A stretch of DNA of 64,000 nucleotides from Eonycteris spelaea (Eukaryota; Chordata; Mammalia; Chiroptera; Pteropodidae): the NCBI GenBank assembly GCA_003508835.1, contig PUFA01000084.1, positions 5,022,001 to 5,086,000 of the forward strand. The letters run 5' to 3'. A program made the position numbers and the translations under genes. This document shows, one piece after another, positions 44,646-56,559 of this stretch (positions are counted from its first letter, which is position 1; each line of letters begins with the position of its first letter). The notes beneath the pieces are model-generated. The model had not been told where the DNA came from. It did not search any database and saw nothing but the letters and a program-made list of their open reading frames with translations.

Positions 44646-46080
44646 ACATATCATTTAGTGGCCAAGTTAATTTTCTCTCAAGTTCTCTTTACCTCATCCC
44701 TGCAATCTGATTTTTTTTTCTTTTCCATTTCTAGTTATCCTCTGTTTGTCCAGCATTAATGGTTCATATCTCAGACCTCCTAACAAATTGTAATTTTTAG
44801 TGCCTCTTCTAAAGTTTACTGTTTGCAGAATATGTGTGATGTTCTTGTATCCTGAATACTACAGAACTATCACCTTCTCTCTCTGGATCCCATTTATCTA
44901 TTAGTACACCCTAAACTCAGATTTGTTTTGGTTTCCTGGTATGGTTTGTTTGATTCTTTGTTTTCCATTTGTAAAATATTATTTATGTATATTAAAGAAT
45001 CAATCAACTAAAACCCTTAGATTTTTTTTTCTTTTTTCATTTTAGTGGATGTTTTACTGTAGACATACTGGTTTACAGGATTGGCTTAGGTTTATGTATG
45101 CATTTCCATTCGTAAAACTGCTTTTGAGACTTTGAATGACTGAATCTCTGTGGAGGTTATTAGTAAATATGACCTCAAGGTTATCATTGAGATTTCATAG
45201 CAAATTTAGGTCACATTCCAAGGACATGCAATATCAAACTCAGTTATTTATAGGAGAGTTGTTCCTAGTTAAATCTTTTTACATTCAAACTCACCAAATA
45301 GGCTTTAAAGCCACCTCAACATCCTGCCTGCTTTACTGCCCCGAGTCCCAGCTTTGATTCAATAATATCAAATGCATTTGGATGGAAAGGAATTTAAAAG
45401 TGACTCATCCATTTGTTGAACATCCCTGCCTCCAAATCTCAGTAGGAACCTATTAGCCTTGGCTGCAAAGACAGGAAACATAAAGCCATGGTCTAATGTC
45501 AAATGCATTAGATACTGTAGACCAGTTCAAGCTCTTTTGAACATGTTCTGCTCTGTTCCCTATTTCTTACCAACCCATTTACTTTTCATTTTCTTTGGAT
45601 TATCTTTTTGTATGCATATCTCTCCAACCTTACTATTTTGAGTTTAAGGCCTATATCTTATCTAGTATACTTTCTCATTTACCAGTGCTTACCAGTATGT
45701 TGTAAATAGTAGGCCTTTGCAAAACCTCAGATATGTAAGAATAAACAAATAAATAGGATAAAGACTATCTGGGATTAGTATTTCTAATTATAAAAATATA
45801 AATGTAAAAACCTTTATTTGTGTAAATTAAGAAAACTTCTAATAACACTATAATAAACCTGTTCTCCATACAAACCTTGAATACATAGTAGTGCTACATT
45901 TTGCTGAGTACTTATACTGCACAAACACAAATGAATGTGTTAGTCATTTTTTTTAACTATACATAATAGTTGACATACACAAACTCAGCTATCTACTTCT
46001 CATGACTAGTCATAAAGATATTATGGAAATCTAAATTATTTCCTTGGCAGACTTCTAATTTTAAGTATTTCTTTTTACAG
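44646..46080. other. Repeat-poor stretch
   Basis: No transposon recognised apart from a possible decayed L2 piece near 45640-45750 (CCAGTATGTTGTAAATAGTAGGCC). 45130-45540 has complex, less AT-rich sequence and is a reasonable place to look for conserved non-coding DNA; the 73-codon frame at 45136-45357 has no recognisable domain. Confidence 0.35.
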
Positions 46081-46131
46081 TCACACAAAAGAAGTGTTAA
46101 GAATTGCCCTTTGAGACTCCGAAGGCTGGAG
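46081..46131 (+). other. Possible 51-nt internal exon (weak)
   Basis: TAAGTATTTCTTTTTACAG (3' splice-site-like) precedes 51 bases that end GGCTGGAG followed by GTAATG. One frame only is open and spans the whole segment: SHKRSVKNCPLRLRRLE. Length is a multiple of three. The segment is clearly more GC-rich than its flanks. I recognise no protein, and a GTAATG donor is weaker than consensus. Confidence 0.25.
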
Positions 46132-46980
46132 GTAATGTGCAATGATATTTTCTTGAATGGGTTTTAGCTTCTTGAAAAGTTTCATAATATTTAAGACTGA
46201 GTTTGCTACCTGAAGACTTTCCTTTATTGCCTTTTAACATATTAAATATCTTTTTCTATGTCTGCCTAAAAAATAATCTGAAATCGTAAGTCAAAAATGA
46301 AGAAAGCTTGTGTCATCTCAGAATATCTCGGCCTAATTGGGTGTTACCGTATCCCTTCTCCCTTCTGTATGAGAGTGTTTTATGGCCCCTTCCCTTTTTA
46401 AAATCAGTTTGAAACTCCTGATTTTATACCTTGCCCTTTTCTTAAATAGACATATTGGCTCAAAGCCAAAAAGTCAGTACCTATTTGTCATAAGGAAGAG
46501 CTTTACAAGTACCTATAAGAAATAAAAACACATTTGTTGGGAACAGCAAAACCATTCAGATGAGATTTAGTGGCTTCTAAAGTCCAGAATTTCAGGAAAG
46601 AAGTTTACAATAGACTTGTGTCACTGTATCGCGTATAGGGATTGAAAAAGGTTTCTTAGACAAGAGGGGGCTGTAATTACTTTGCTTCTTATATGCATGG
46701 TTAGATCTTCCAGTGAGAATAACATGGTAGGGTAATTTATTATAGAGGAATAAAACACAGATTACATTGGAGGGGGATAGGATGGTGTGATCCAGCCATC
46801 AGTTTTGTGAATACATACACTTAAGCATGTGTGATAGCTTGTTTTTAATTTCTTTACACCAGTGCACACCTCAAACATTCCGTTTAGCAGTGGGATATGC
46901 AAATTGTTCCAAATGCAGCAGCAGTACTTTCACCTGAATGTCAAAACTGTCAGAGAGCTTTAAATCAAATCTTTTATAAC

Positions 46981-46983
<3 letters not shown>
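46132..46983. other. Repeat-poor stretch with a motif-dense block
   Basis: No transposon recognised. 46860-46970 packs several developmental-factor-like words: ACATTCC at 46875, the octamer ATGCAAAT at 46897-46904, CACCTG at 46931 and CTGTCA at 46947. It could be an enhancer; this is inference only. Confidence 0.3.

Positions 46984-47015
<32 letters not shown>
46984..47015. repeat. Poly(A) run of 32
   Basis: Uninterrupted A32. It could be the tail of a retroposed sequence, but neither side shows a SINE, L1 3' end or processed transcript that I recognise. Confidence 0.97.
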
Positions 47016-47016
<1 letters not shown>

Positions 47017-47581
47017 AGCCAGCCCCAAGACTAAGGCACCAAACCCACTGCAAAAACTTGATTCTCAAACTTTCAAAAAACTCCTATATGTCAACAAGCT
47101 AATGTCAAAGTTCTAACTCACCTGCTTTCTAATTTTAACCTTTTAAGGATTTTATTTTATTTGGTTAATTACGATATTTTCTACAAATTAATGATAAATG
47201 CCTTGATTAATAAAACCAAATGTCAGAGAAAATGACAACTTGATGAAAAATTAATACTCAGCAGTATTTTAAGGTACAGAAGTACTGAAGATGTACTCTT
47301 AAACTTCATACTTTATTAGCTCTTTTTGAAGGTAAGTAACCAGAATTCTTCTTGCCCCTAGTTTTTATAGCTTAGTTTACATATGTAGACACTTTTCAGC
47401 AATATAATTTTCAACAGTTGATTTTACTACTAGCTAATATAGGTAAATATATTCTTAATTTTTATCTCTCCTTTACCCCATGATATTATTTATTTTTATT
47501 TTGCAAAATCAAGGTAATATTTTATATTTTGGGTTAGTTATAGAGATGAAGCTATGATACTATGAGTCCAAATAGCAGAGT

Positions 47582-47583
<2 letters not shown>
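47016..47583. other. Unassigned stretch
   Basis: No gene or named repeat. A strong donor-like AGGTAAGT occurs near 47330 without a convincing exon upstream. Confidence 0.4.

Positions 47584-47621
<38 letters not shown>
47584..47621. repeat. (TG)19 microsatellite
   Basis: Uninterrupted TG dinucleotide run. Confidence 0.98.
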
Positions 47622-47622
<1 letters not shown>

Positions 47623-48098
47623 AAGAGATCTCATGGTATAAAATGGAGTAATTGGCAGTTGGCTGTTTCCTAGACTATTAATGCATTTGGTTATTAATAT
47701 TTCAGCTGTTAAATTTAAAAATTATTCAGTAAAATAATATATACACAGAGAGGGCACAGCCTTTCAAAGAGAAACAGATTTTAATATAGTGATTTTCTTT
47801 TTAAAATATATATTTTTCCTGACATTTCATTAAAAGACCTGAATACCAATAGAGTTGTAACTTGCATTTTTTCCCCTGTAAATTGTTGCTTAAATTCAAA
47901 AAAAAAAAAAAAAAAAGAACTGAAGGATAAGAAATATGACTGTTTTATTTTTCTCCTTTTATTGGAGATCATGGAGTTTGAAGAGGAGTTGAAAAAGATT
48001 TTTGAATATGCATGCTTAGATATTCAATTAACTGATATGTGGAAATGGTACTATGCAGTATTATAACCATGTTGGTTTTTTATTTTCATATTTCACAG

Positions 48099-48134
48099 AT
48101 AAAGCTGCCAACCAAACGAGGGAGGGCACGATGA
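48099..48134 (+). other. Possible start of a terminal exon (weak)
   Basis: TTTTTTATTTTCATATTTCACAG is a good 3' splice site. Read in phase with the candidate exon at 46081-46131, the following bases give IKLPTKRGRAR and then a TGA at 48132-48134. Both segments are arginine/lysine-rich. No clear AATAAA signal is visible in the next few hundred bases, and neither piece matches a protein I know. Confidence 0.18.
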
Positions 48135-50332
48135 CCTCTTCTGTGTTATGTTTTTGTTTGGCTTGGTTGTTGAGGGATGAAAAGACCCACATAATATACT
48201 GTCAGTAAAATGGACTCACTTTGACCTTCTGTTCACGTAATGACATGATGATCATACCTATTAACAAATTTTTGCCACTTTTTTCTGTAATATACTGAGA
48301 ATTTCCAGGTAGTTGTCTCAGGCAAGTTGCTATGCATAGTAAGATAAATTGAGGTAAATATTGGGCAATATGCTGTAAATACGATATATGCCAATCACAA
48401 AGGGAAACATTCTTCAGTGGAGATTGCTAGCACTATTAAAAACTGGAGATGGATTGTGCTGAATTGTCCCTAAGCTGGCTATAGGTTTTATTGTCTTTGT
48501 GTTTTGCCTGGTTCCAGGCATCCAGTCTGTACTGGCAAAGCTGCTTGATGAGGAGAGGCCACCAACATAGCTGCCCTGACTGCTTACATACCTGCCATGA
48601 ATGATAGATCTGTCAGCTAGTTAATCATTGCATTGTAACTGTCTGTTCCATCTTAGCTGATCACTGTCCAGAAAAGTTTAAGTTCCATTGTGACAGAAAG
48701 CTTCTAATATGTTCCTATAATTGCATTTATTTGTATGCAAAAGCATCCATTCTTCTTTTTTCATATACTAGTAAATAAGACATGCCCCAATTCTTTGACA
48801 GTTCTTAAATTACATTTTAAACAGTGTTTTTTTCCCCTTTGTTTATTCTATTCTTTCATCAGTCTACTTCCACATGTGAATCAATTAACTTCTATTTATT
48901 AGTTACAAAATTTGATTAGGGAAATACTAATATCTTCCTCACAATCCTCAGCTTTATAAGTTTTAGTCAAGATTCTGGTTGTTTGGGGTAAGTGCTATAA
49001 GAGAATATCATCCGTTCCTCAAAATGTCTATGATAAAAGGAGATAGATTGAAAAATAATCTTTAAAAGGCTTTGTCTTAGTATATTACATTGTTCGATCC
49101 TAGAAATAGAGACAATGGACTCGACCTTACACAGTTAGAATTACTAGTTTCAGGGAGCTGAGTTATAATGCTCAGTTTAAACTTGATGCTTGAATTAATA
49201 CACACAACAATCACTTGATGTTCTTTGAAGAATCTAAAGCTCATGGAAATTAAAGTGTTAGATTATCTCTTATAAAAATATTTTTTAATGGATTTAAAAT
49301 ATATAAATTTCCAATTTCAGTACTTATAATTAGACCATATCTTCTCTCCAAATGACTTTTTAGCATCTTTGGAAATAGTGTTCTCTCCTTTAGGCCTACT
49401 GTATTTTATTATACAAGCTCAAGTAATTGAGACCTTACTCGTTTGAAAAGATTAATGTAGTTTTCAAAGTTGCCTAATGTATAACTTAGGTACTAGTAGA
49501 ATGCTCAGTTCTTTTACCTTATTTGTTTTCTCTAGAAGCTTGTGTTTATTAATTAATAAACTATGATCATGAAACACACTGATACATAGAGCAATTAAAA
49601 GGTATCAGGAGAAACCATGAATATTGTCCATGATGTGTAGAGGATTTGTGTTTCTTGCCTAAATGCTTCTTTCATTTTTCCTCCTTACCTATCATTCCCT
49701 CAAATATCCAGATCTCCCTTTATATTCTTTAGTGATGACAAGATGTTCTTTATTCCTCTAATGAAGTGGGAAACAGATTAACATGCTTTCTTCTTGGGAA
49801 TCAGATTACCTATTGTAGTTCTACTCAACATATCTTTGTAATACTCCCTAACTCCTACCCACAGCTAATTAGTGACTTTCAGAATTAGGGAAAATCTTGG
49901 TTGTGTGGTGGCTCTATATTTACCAATGATCAAGGAAGTGTTACTAATACACTTGTCAGTATTAAAAAAAGAATTAAGTAAATAAAGGGCCAGATGGTCG
50001 AGCCCAGGACCTATCAAGAGCCCAGTATGTGTGGGCTGGTCCAGCGGAATGACAGAAACATATTCCCAGGCTAAGTGGAATCAGAGTGAGGCTTTCCCTT
50101 ATAAAAAAGGGTCATTTTGCAAATGTGTTTTCTTATGATGTACTGATTTACTTGTTCAGATATCATTTGTACTAGTAACATTTGAAGCATATATTTCCTT
50201 GTACATCAAGAGCCAACAGTGTTTACATGTATCAGAAAAATCTCTTGTAACAGGACTTAGTGGCATCAAAGTAAAATAATTACCATGTAAGCATTTTCAC
50301 TGGTTCAGAGAAGAATCCTGCTTTGTTCTGTC
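48135..50332. other. Repeat-poor stretch
   Basis: About 2.2 kb without recognisable transposons. 48430-48710 has relatively complex sequence and words such as AGTTAATCATT, suggesting possible conserved non-coding DNA. 49985-50095 is a short GC-richer segment of unknown nature. Confidence 0.3.
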
Positions 50333-50365
50333 GCAAAACAAAACAAAACAAAAAACAAAACAAAC
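50333..50365. repeat. (CAAAA)n microsatellite
   Basis: CAAAA pentamers with one longer A interruption. Confidence 0.93.
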
Positions 50366-50864
50366 CCTGTTTTTACTGTTATAACTTTCTTACTACATTT
50401 TATTCTAATTGAATATTTTGTCCTCCAATAGACTCTATGGTTCCTGATATAAGGAATCTGGTTATGTAGTGGCTGTAGTACAGGGCCAGATGAGGAGCTA
50501 GTAAATATTCTATTAGTGTTTTGTTATAAAAAAACTATACTAGTGGTTATAATAAGATTAACCTGAATTAAGAAGGCAAGTTTCCTTCCTTTCTTATGAT
50601 TGTCTTTTCATGTATACAGAATGTAACCATCTTGTTTCACACTCTAATTTCCACCTTTCACATTTTTCATGTATTTTAATTTTATCATAAAAATAAGTTT
50701 TAAATCTTTTTGGTTTCTAGGATAGATGGATGGATCAGTGAATTTCTCAATAGATAAACTGACTAAATAGAATGTACATTTTTTTTTTCCAGATTTTTCT
50801 CCCCACAATCACACAAATAATGCTGGAGAATATTAGTTAACCATAGGCCTCTTACCTTCCTTCA
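50366..50864. other. Unassigned stretch
   Basis: No gene or named repeat recognised. Confidence 0.4.
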
Positions 50865-51005
50865 CTCTATCTATTCTTTCTGCTGTGTGCCAGGGACTTT
50901 CCTAGGTGTAAGGTGTAACTGTTGAACACAAAAGACATAGTCCTTCCCTTGTGGAGCTTACAGTCTAATATGAAAATAAAATAAACACATAAATAAACAT
51001 TATAA
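50865..51005 (-). mobile_element. L2 3' end
   Basis: TCTGCTGTGTGCCAGGGACTTTCCTAGGTG and TAGTCCTTCCCTTGTGGAGCTTACAGTCTAATATG: reverse L2 terminus, one of the better preserved copies here. Confidence 0.72.
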
Positions 51006-52079
51006 ACATAGAATATAATTAAATGATGAATTTTGCTGGACTTCTCAATTCTCGCATGGGTTAGGAAACTGCTCTGCAGTGGAGGAATTATCTTCAAAGG
51101 CCTGTCTTATTAATAGTAGATCACTTCTAGATTTGAAAAATGCAGGCAGGTATTTTTTAAAACATAATTCAGACTGTGTTTTAAGGTACCAGTGGCCTTG
51201 GGATGAAGATAAGTGAAGTAATGCTTGCTTTCAAAGTGAGTAAGAAAAAAAACTATTTTATAAACATGGCTTACTAAATATGATATAGAAGACATCAATA
51301 TGTATTTTCAAATCTCACATTGAAAAATCATGGGAATTTATAACATTATTTTAATTACAAAAATTCATTTTTTTTGAATATTGTTTATTAATAGTCTAGA
51401 GTTTACCTGTGAATTGGATTGTAGTAATAGTGATGGAAGAACAGGTGACAGAAATGTGTATTTTTCCTTCTTCTCTTTGGACATGTGTGGAATATTTTTG
51501 TTTTCTGATCAGATTGTTCATTATGCTCCCTTTGGATGTGTGTACTGTTTGGCCTTCCTGCCTTGCATGCTCATTCAAAGGCATTCCAAGTCATTATGCT
51601 GGACTTCAGTCTCGTTCAGTAAAAAGGCCATTTCCTCTATCAGCTGTCCACTTGGACATACATTCTTTTTGCTTTCAAAAAGATTTTATATGCATTCAGA
51701 GTATATTAGATGGATTTGTCAAATTACTCACAGATAATCAGTTTTTTAAAGTTATAATTTGAGCTATGACCTCTCAAACTGTGAATTATAAGGTTTGACC
51801 CTTTGATTCACTGTTTGACACAGCAGCCATTAATTATAGTTTTTAAAGGACATTTTATTTCAGTTAGAATTTGTATTATGAAAACAGTTTGAGTATTTTC
51901 CTTTTAACTTTCAGAAATAAATGCCGAAATGTAAATATATATATATTCAAATATAATAGTTGGCTTGCATATGCATGCTATACTCAAATGTATTTATGCA
52001 TATTTCTAGCAGTACATTCAGTCTGCTATGTATACCTATAGTGACTTTAATATAATAACCTGTGAGATATCACTAAGAT
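51006..52079. other. Unassigned stretch
   Basis: No transposon or gene recognised. Two plus-strand frames (51381-51737, 51409-51762) stay open for about 117 codons each over the same DNA. That is within chance for 64 kb and neither shows a domain. Confidence 0.35.
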
Positions 52080-52490
52080 TATACTTATTTTATATAACGC
52101 TGGTATCTGCCTCACCTCCTTTCCCTAAGCACACAGTTTTTTCTACCCACACGTCAGTGTTTGCTGTCTTCTCAACACTGTGTCCTGCCATGCTTTGTGC
52201 TTTTGCTCTTACTGTTTACTCAGGCTTCTGTGGCCTTCATGTGGCCCAGAAAATGCTGTGTCACTGGTAGAGGCCTTATTTATCCTCCACTGCAGAATCA
52301 GTACATCTCTCTCTTAGTGTCTACTTCATGTTTACTCACATGAATATAATACTTATCACTTGTGTCATAGTTTTTACTTTCTCCTATCTCCTTTCCCAAA
52401 TGGTAAGCTTGAGGGGAGGAAATATGCCTTCGTTATTTCTGTGTTTAGTTCAGGACAGGTTCTCAATAAATGTTTATTGAATTAACTAGC
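52080..52490 (+). mobile_element. L2 fragment
   Basis: CTGCCTCACCTCCTTTCCC, then GGTAAGCTTGAGGGGAGGAAATATGCCTTCG and GACAGGTTCTCAATAAATGTTTATTGAATTAAC: the sense L2 3' region to its terminus. The middle is strongly diverged. Confidence 0.58.
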
Positions 52491-55342
52491 CTATCAGACT
52501 TACAGAAACTGTATCATCAATTGTACCCAGAATTTGTCCACAACATAAACAGCAAAAAGGATCCTTCAAAAATTGTGTACTAAATTTCCCTTGGTCACTA
52601 CATGATAACCTTTAGGTTTGGGTATCTGTTTTGGTGCTGATTTTTATAGTTCAGTAAGGAAACAGGAGTTTTTTTCTATTGCAATAAAGTTAAGTACACT
52701 TTAAGACATAAGAGATTTTTACTGAAAAAAAAAAACAAACAGTGACTTTTGAAAATAGTTTTAGATCTTAACACTTGAAATAGTAACATTGAAGGATGAA
52801 TGCAGAAAGTCTTAGAAGTGTTTAGTACTCTTTAACTTTGTACAAACCACTATTGATGATTTTAGTTAGTTTGAAGTAGCTTCTTATATGTGTAGACTTA
52901 CCCAGGATCTGAAATTTAGGCAGTAATTAGCCTCTCAGACGGATCTGTTTGGAAAGCATTATAAAATAATAGCTGTCTTCCCAAAGAAAGATGCAGTTGT
53001 GTGAAGGCTGCACTTATTTAATAGCGTCTCAGCTGAAACAGGTGCCTTACTTGCTTTGTTCTCCAGGAGCCGCATTATAGGTTTAAGCACTGAGTATACA
53101 GTACACAGTGGCACTATTAACAAATCAGAATGAGGCCGAGGGAAAACTCATCTAGGACCCACATACCTAAATGTAGTTAGTAAACAGAGAAACTAACTCT
53201 CATTAAGCATAATTAAACCTAATATTGACTGTAAACTGTTACTTACCTTAAACTTCTCTGTAGAGAGTGTGAAAAGGGATTAACCTAGCAGATTGGGACA
53301 TTAATTACTACCTCTTTCATATTAAAGTTATCATCAAGAAGGGCTGTATTCATAAATAAAACATAGAAGGGGTTGAGAGACTAAAAATATGTAAATTTAC
53401 TTTATAAAAAGGAAAGAAAGGCCCAAATTAAAAAAAAAAAAAAAGTGAGTGAGCTGTGAGCAATGCCAGCACTAGAAAAAAATGGAACTCTGGCTAATTA
53501 CTACGAAAAATAGGCTGAAATAATCACAGAAATATGTCTTTGCCTTTTGACTGACAGAATCTGCTTCACAGGAGACTCCAGCTCAGCCGAGTCCACCTTC
53601 TCATGCAGAGCTTCCTGCACCACTGAAAGTAACGTGGGGTTTGAAGAGAGGATAAAGGGACTTGAGAGAAATAGAATTTTCCTTTTCCCCCCTGTCATTA
53701 ATGGCCCTTTATTTATGAAATTGATTATAATGATTGTATAAATGTTGTTTGATTTGTCAGCAAAAAGGCACAATGCCGTTTTTTGTTCAGTCAAAATGGT
53801 CTGGTAACTGGTCTCCTGCTACTATTTAATAATCTCCTTCTTGAGTTCAATCTAAAGAGTATGTTGTGAAGGATATAAAAATGTCAGCTAAATTTAAGAT
53901 CTACTGTTAAGTTTTTATATTATACTTCTGCCCCAAGGGGGGAAGCCAGGGTCTGATAGATAACAACTTAAAGAGAAAAGCAAACTAAGGACAATAGAAA
54001 CTTATCTACCAGCCTTAGAATCATCTTCAAAAACTATCAAGCTGTTTGCCCCGAATGTATGCTGTTACCTATTACTTGTTTTCTATTTCCTTTCCAATAA
54101 GAAACACTATACCCATTTATGGACTTATTACGTCACCAGGGGGGTTCTCATTTTGGAACTGGATCCTACATACAACCTTGCTTGTGGTTTTGGTATTAAA
54201 GCAGAGTTTAGGCATAACATGTTAGGCTCCTAACCAGGTCTCAGTGCTGTGATGCTAAAATTTATCTTTCAGGTGCTCGTGAGCACTGGAGTAATGTAGT
54301 AGCTGTGTAGGTAGAAAAGGGAGCCTAGAAATGAAGCCTGGAGCATGTAATTTTTTTTTTCAAAGATATGAGTTTTAATTTTAGAAAAAAACTCTTGTTT
54401 TCCCCCCAAATTTAAAGCTAGTTTCACAGCTCATGAGGTGAACTAATAACACAGAAATGATTAATGGACAAAAATCTATCCTTCATTTCTCCCATTGAAC
54501 AAAAACTCGCAAACTGGTTGGATGACAGAAGATGAACAAAAACAGTGAGAGTAAGAGTACTTCTATCCTCTGTTCTTATAACAATCGTGACATTACGAAA
54601 TAACCATAACAATGGCACTCTTATTAATCAGACATATTTATACAGAATTAGTGTTGGCTTCTGCTCTATATTACCTTTAATTTTACATGAACTTTTATTA
54701 TCTGTGCATATCAGAAGAGACATGGTAAATGAACAAAGAAGCTCTGTTATGAGACAAGTATTATTTGACATTTTGGGAAGCTCTTATTATAGGGTTTCCT
54801 CTTATGTGAGAATAACGGGAAGGTTGTCATTAGTTGCACCATTACAGACACTCGGGATTTTTAAAAACAGAAATGGAGCCGACTTTTTTCCTTGAAGAAG
54901 ATTCATCAGTTAGAACAATTAGAATGATCCAAGACTTCTAACCAAGACTTATCCCCATAACCTCCTGGTTTTAACATGTGAAACAATGCCCCCATAAAGC
55001 ATCTCCTAAGACAATTATTTTTCCCTTGGTTTACGGAGCTAGATAGCTGTAAGTTTTTATTTTTTTTTATTTTTAAAAAGGTCATCTTTAGATTTCTCGA
55101 AAGTCTACAAGTGAACCAAAATGCGGAAGTCTTGCAATGTCTTTTGCCCGATGTCTTTTATTTTTTCTCCTAAAAGAGGGCAGCTCTAAGTTCTTTTAAG
55201 GTCTTCTTCCCAGGCCTTTGACAGTTCTGGCTCAGAATTGTGAAAAAAGCATGATTATGGGTAATATTGAATCTCCTCTTAAGATCACTGTGCCTTTATT
55301 TTCAGAGATTGACCAGTTGTCATGTATTTGTTTTGTCTACAG
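52491..55342. other. Repeat-poor stretch with candidate conserved blocks
   Basis: No recognised transposon in about 2.8 kb. 52960-53180 and 53520-53740 are more complex and GC-richer than average. The second includes ATTAATGGCCC and TTGATTATAATGATTG, homeodomain-like words. A CRE-like TTACGTCA occurs at 54128-54135. A 116-codon frame at 54545-54895 has no recognisable domain. A14-16 run at 53429-53444. Confidence 0.3.
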
Positions 55343-55399
55343 CTTGGAATAAAATTTTAAGTGCAAAGAATAAAAATAATACTGTTGAAAAGAAAATAG
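55343..55399 (+). other. Possible 57-nt cassette exon (weak)
   Basis: TGTATTTGTTTTGTCTACAG is a strong 3' splice site. The 57 bases after it end in AATAG followed by GTGAGT, a consensus donor. Only one frame is open, giving WNKILSAKNKNNTVEKKI with phase-1 junctions on both sides, so inclusion or skipping would keep frame. The composition is A-rich, I recognise no protein, and AGGTGAGT alone is expected about once per strand in this window. Confidence 0.22.
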
Positions 55400-56559
55400 G
55401 TGAGTCAATACAGCTGCAGTGCATCAGCTGCCTGAATAAGAATAGACTCTAAAGGTGGAAAAAGTGAGATTAAAATTACCACCTGTGGGGTCTTTTCAAA
55501 TTATCCTCCCCACATTGACTATTATTTGTACAGATGCTTGTCTAAGAGACAGAGACACTAAAAGCAGCTTGACCAATTGATAATTAAGATGCTTTTAACC
55601 TTTTAAAGTTTAAATGTAGAAAATGGAATAGAGTTTTTATAATCACAGAATTTTTCCCTACCCCCATCATATCTTCCTGTTTTATGTTAACAGATAATGA
55701 GTTTGGGGGTTCAGTGAAAAAACAAACACAACCCCCAAATAACGTATAAGCCCTCAGGAATTAAAAAAGCTGCCAAGTTTGGGGTTTAAACACATGTAAA
55801 AGCAAGCCAAAGTTTTTGAATGAGCCTTGAAAAAAATCATTAAGCTCCTCTTAATCCATCTATCCTGTATAGCAGTAGGAAAGGACAGAACTGTTTTGTA
55901 CCTTGAAATAATACTTAAACTGAATTAAAAAAAATTATTTACTTATTTGTTTTAAATTTCTATTATGCATTTTAAATTGGATGTTAGAAAGGTAGGCAAT
56001 GCGATTTCAACTATGGCCATTCTACTATGTCTAAGTATAGGGACATTAAAAAGCTATTTAAAATAGGAGAGTTATCTTTGTCTGGAGTCAAGATTCCTTA
56101 CCTTTGAACTCCAGGATGAAATGACTTCTCACTTTAGTGGCATTAACCAAGCCATTCATTTAAGACAGGCTCACTGTATATAACTTTTTTTGCTTCTTAT
56201 AAAGCACTTACTACCCAAATAGCACGTGAAGGTAGTTCAAAGCAGTATATTTCCAGAGATTGTGAACTGTGGGAGTAGAGAATACATCATTTATAATTTT
56301 ATATTCCCTTTAGTGCTTTGGATATTTATTATAGGTATGCAGTACATTTTTTAGGTGATTCTTGTTTTAAATTTAGACAAGCTGAGGTCAGTGAGGAGAG
56401 TCACCAAATTGAAAGGTAATTCAGTGAACATTTTTTACATCAGAATAAGATTCATCTTAATTTTCAAATACATAAAATTTTCAAGGAAGTAAATTCACCT
56501 GTGACTCACAAATCAGTAGTTTCCCCTAGTTTGCTTAAAAAAACATTTTTCATTCACTT
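55400..56559. other. Repeat-poor stretch
   Basis: An AP-1/MAF-like TGAGTCA (55401-55407) is followed by two CAGCTG E-boxes at 55411-55416 and 55425-55430. No transposon or gene recognised in the remainder. Confidence 0.3.

Noticed and set aside
46984..47015. A32 run as a sign of a processed pseudogene or SINE tail
   Set aside because: Sequence on neither side matches a transcript, SINE or L1 3' end, and no target duplication was found.
47328..47336. Consensus donor AGGTAAGT on the plus strand
   Set aside because: The only acceptor close upstream would define a 12-base exon with a mediocre pyrimidine tract; isolated donors are expected by chance.
49985..50095. GC-richer segment with GGGCTGGTCC as a tRNA- or Y-RNA-derived gene
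   Set aside because: No A/B-box pair, no stem structure and no terminator that would support a Pol III gene.
51381..51762. Two overlapping plus-strand frames of 118 and 117 codons
   Set aside because: At this base composition a few frames of this length are expected in 64 kb; no domain, no repeat, no upstream gene signals.
53238..53262. Minus-strand AGGTAAGT with an acceptor 11 bases upstream
   Set aside because: An 11-base exon would break frame; more likely a coincidence in a pyrimidine-rich segment.
54545..54895. 116-codon open frame
   Set aside because: No recognisable domain or homology to a known retroviral or cellular protein by eye; length within chance.
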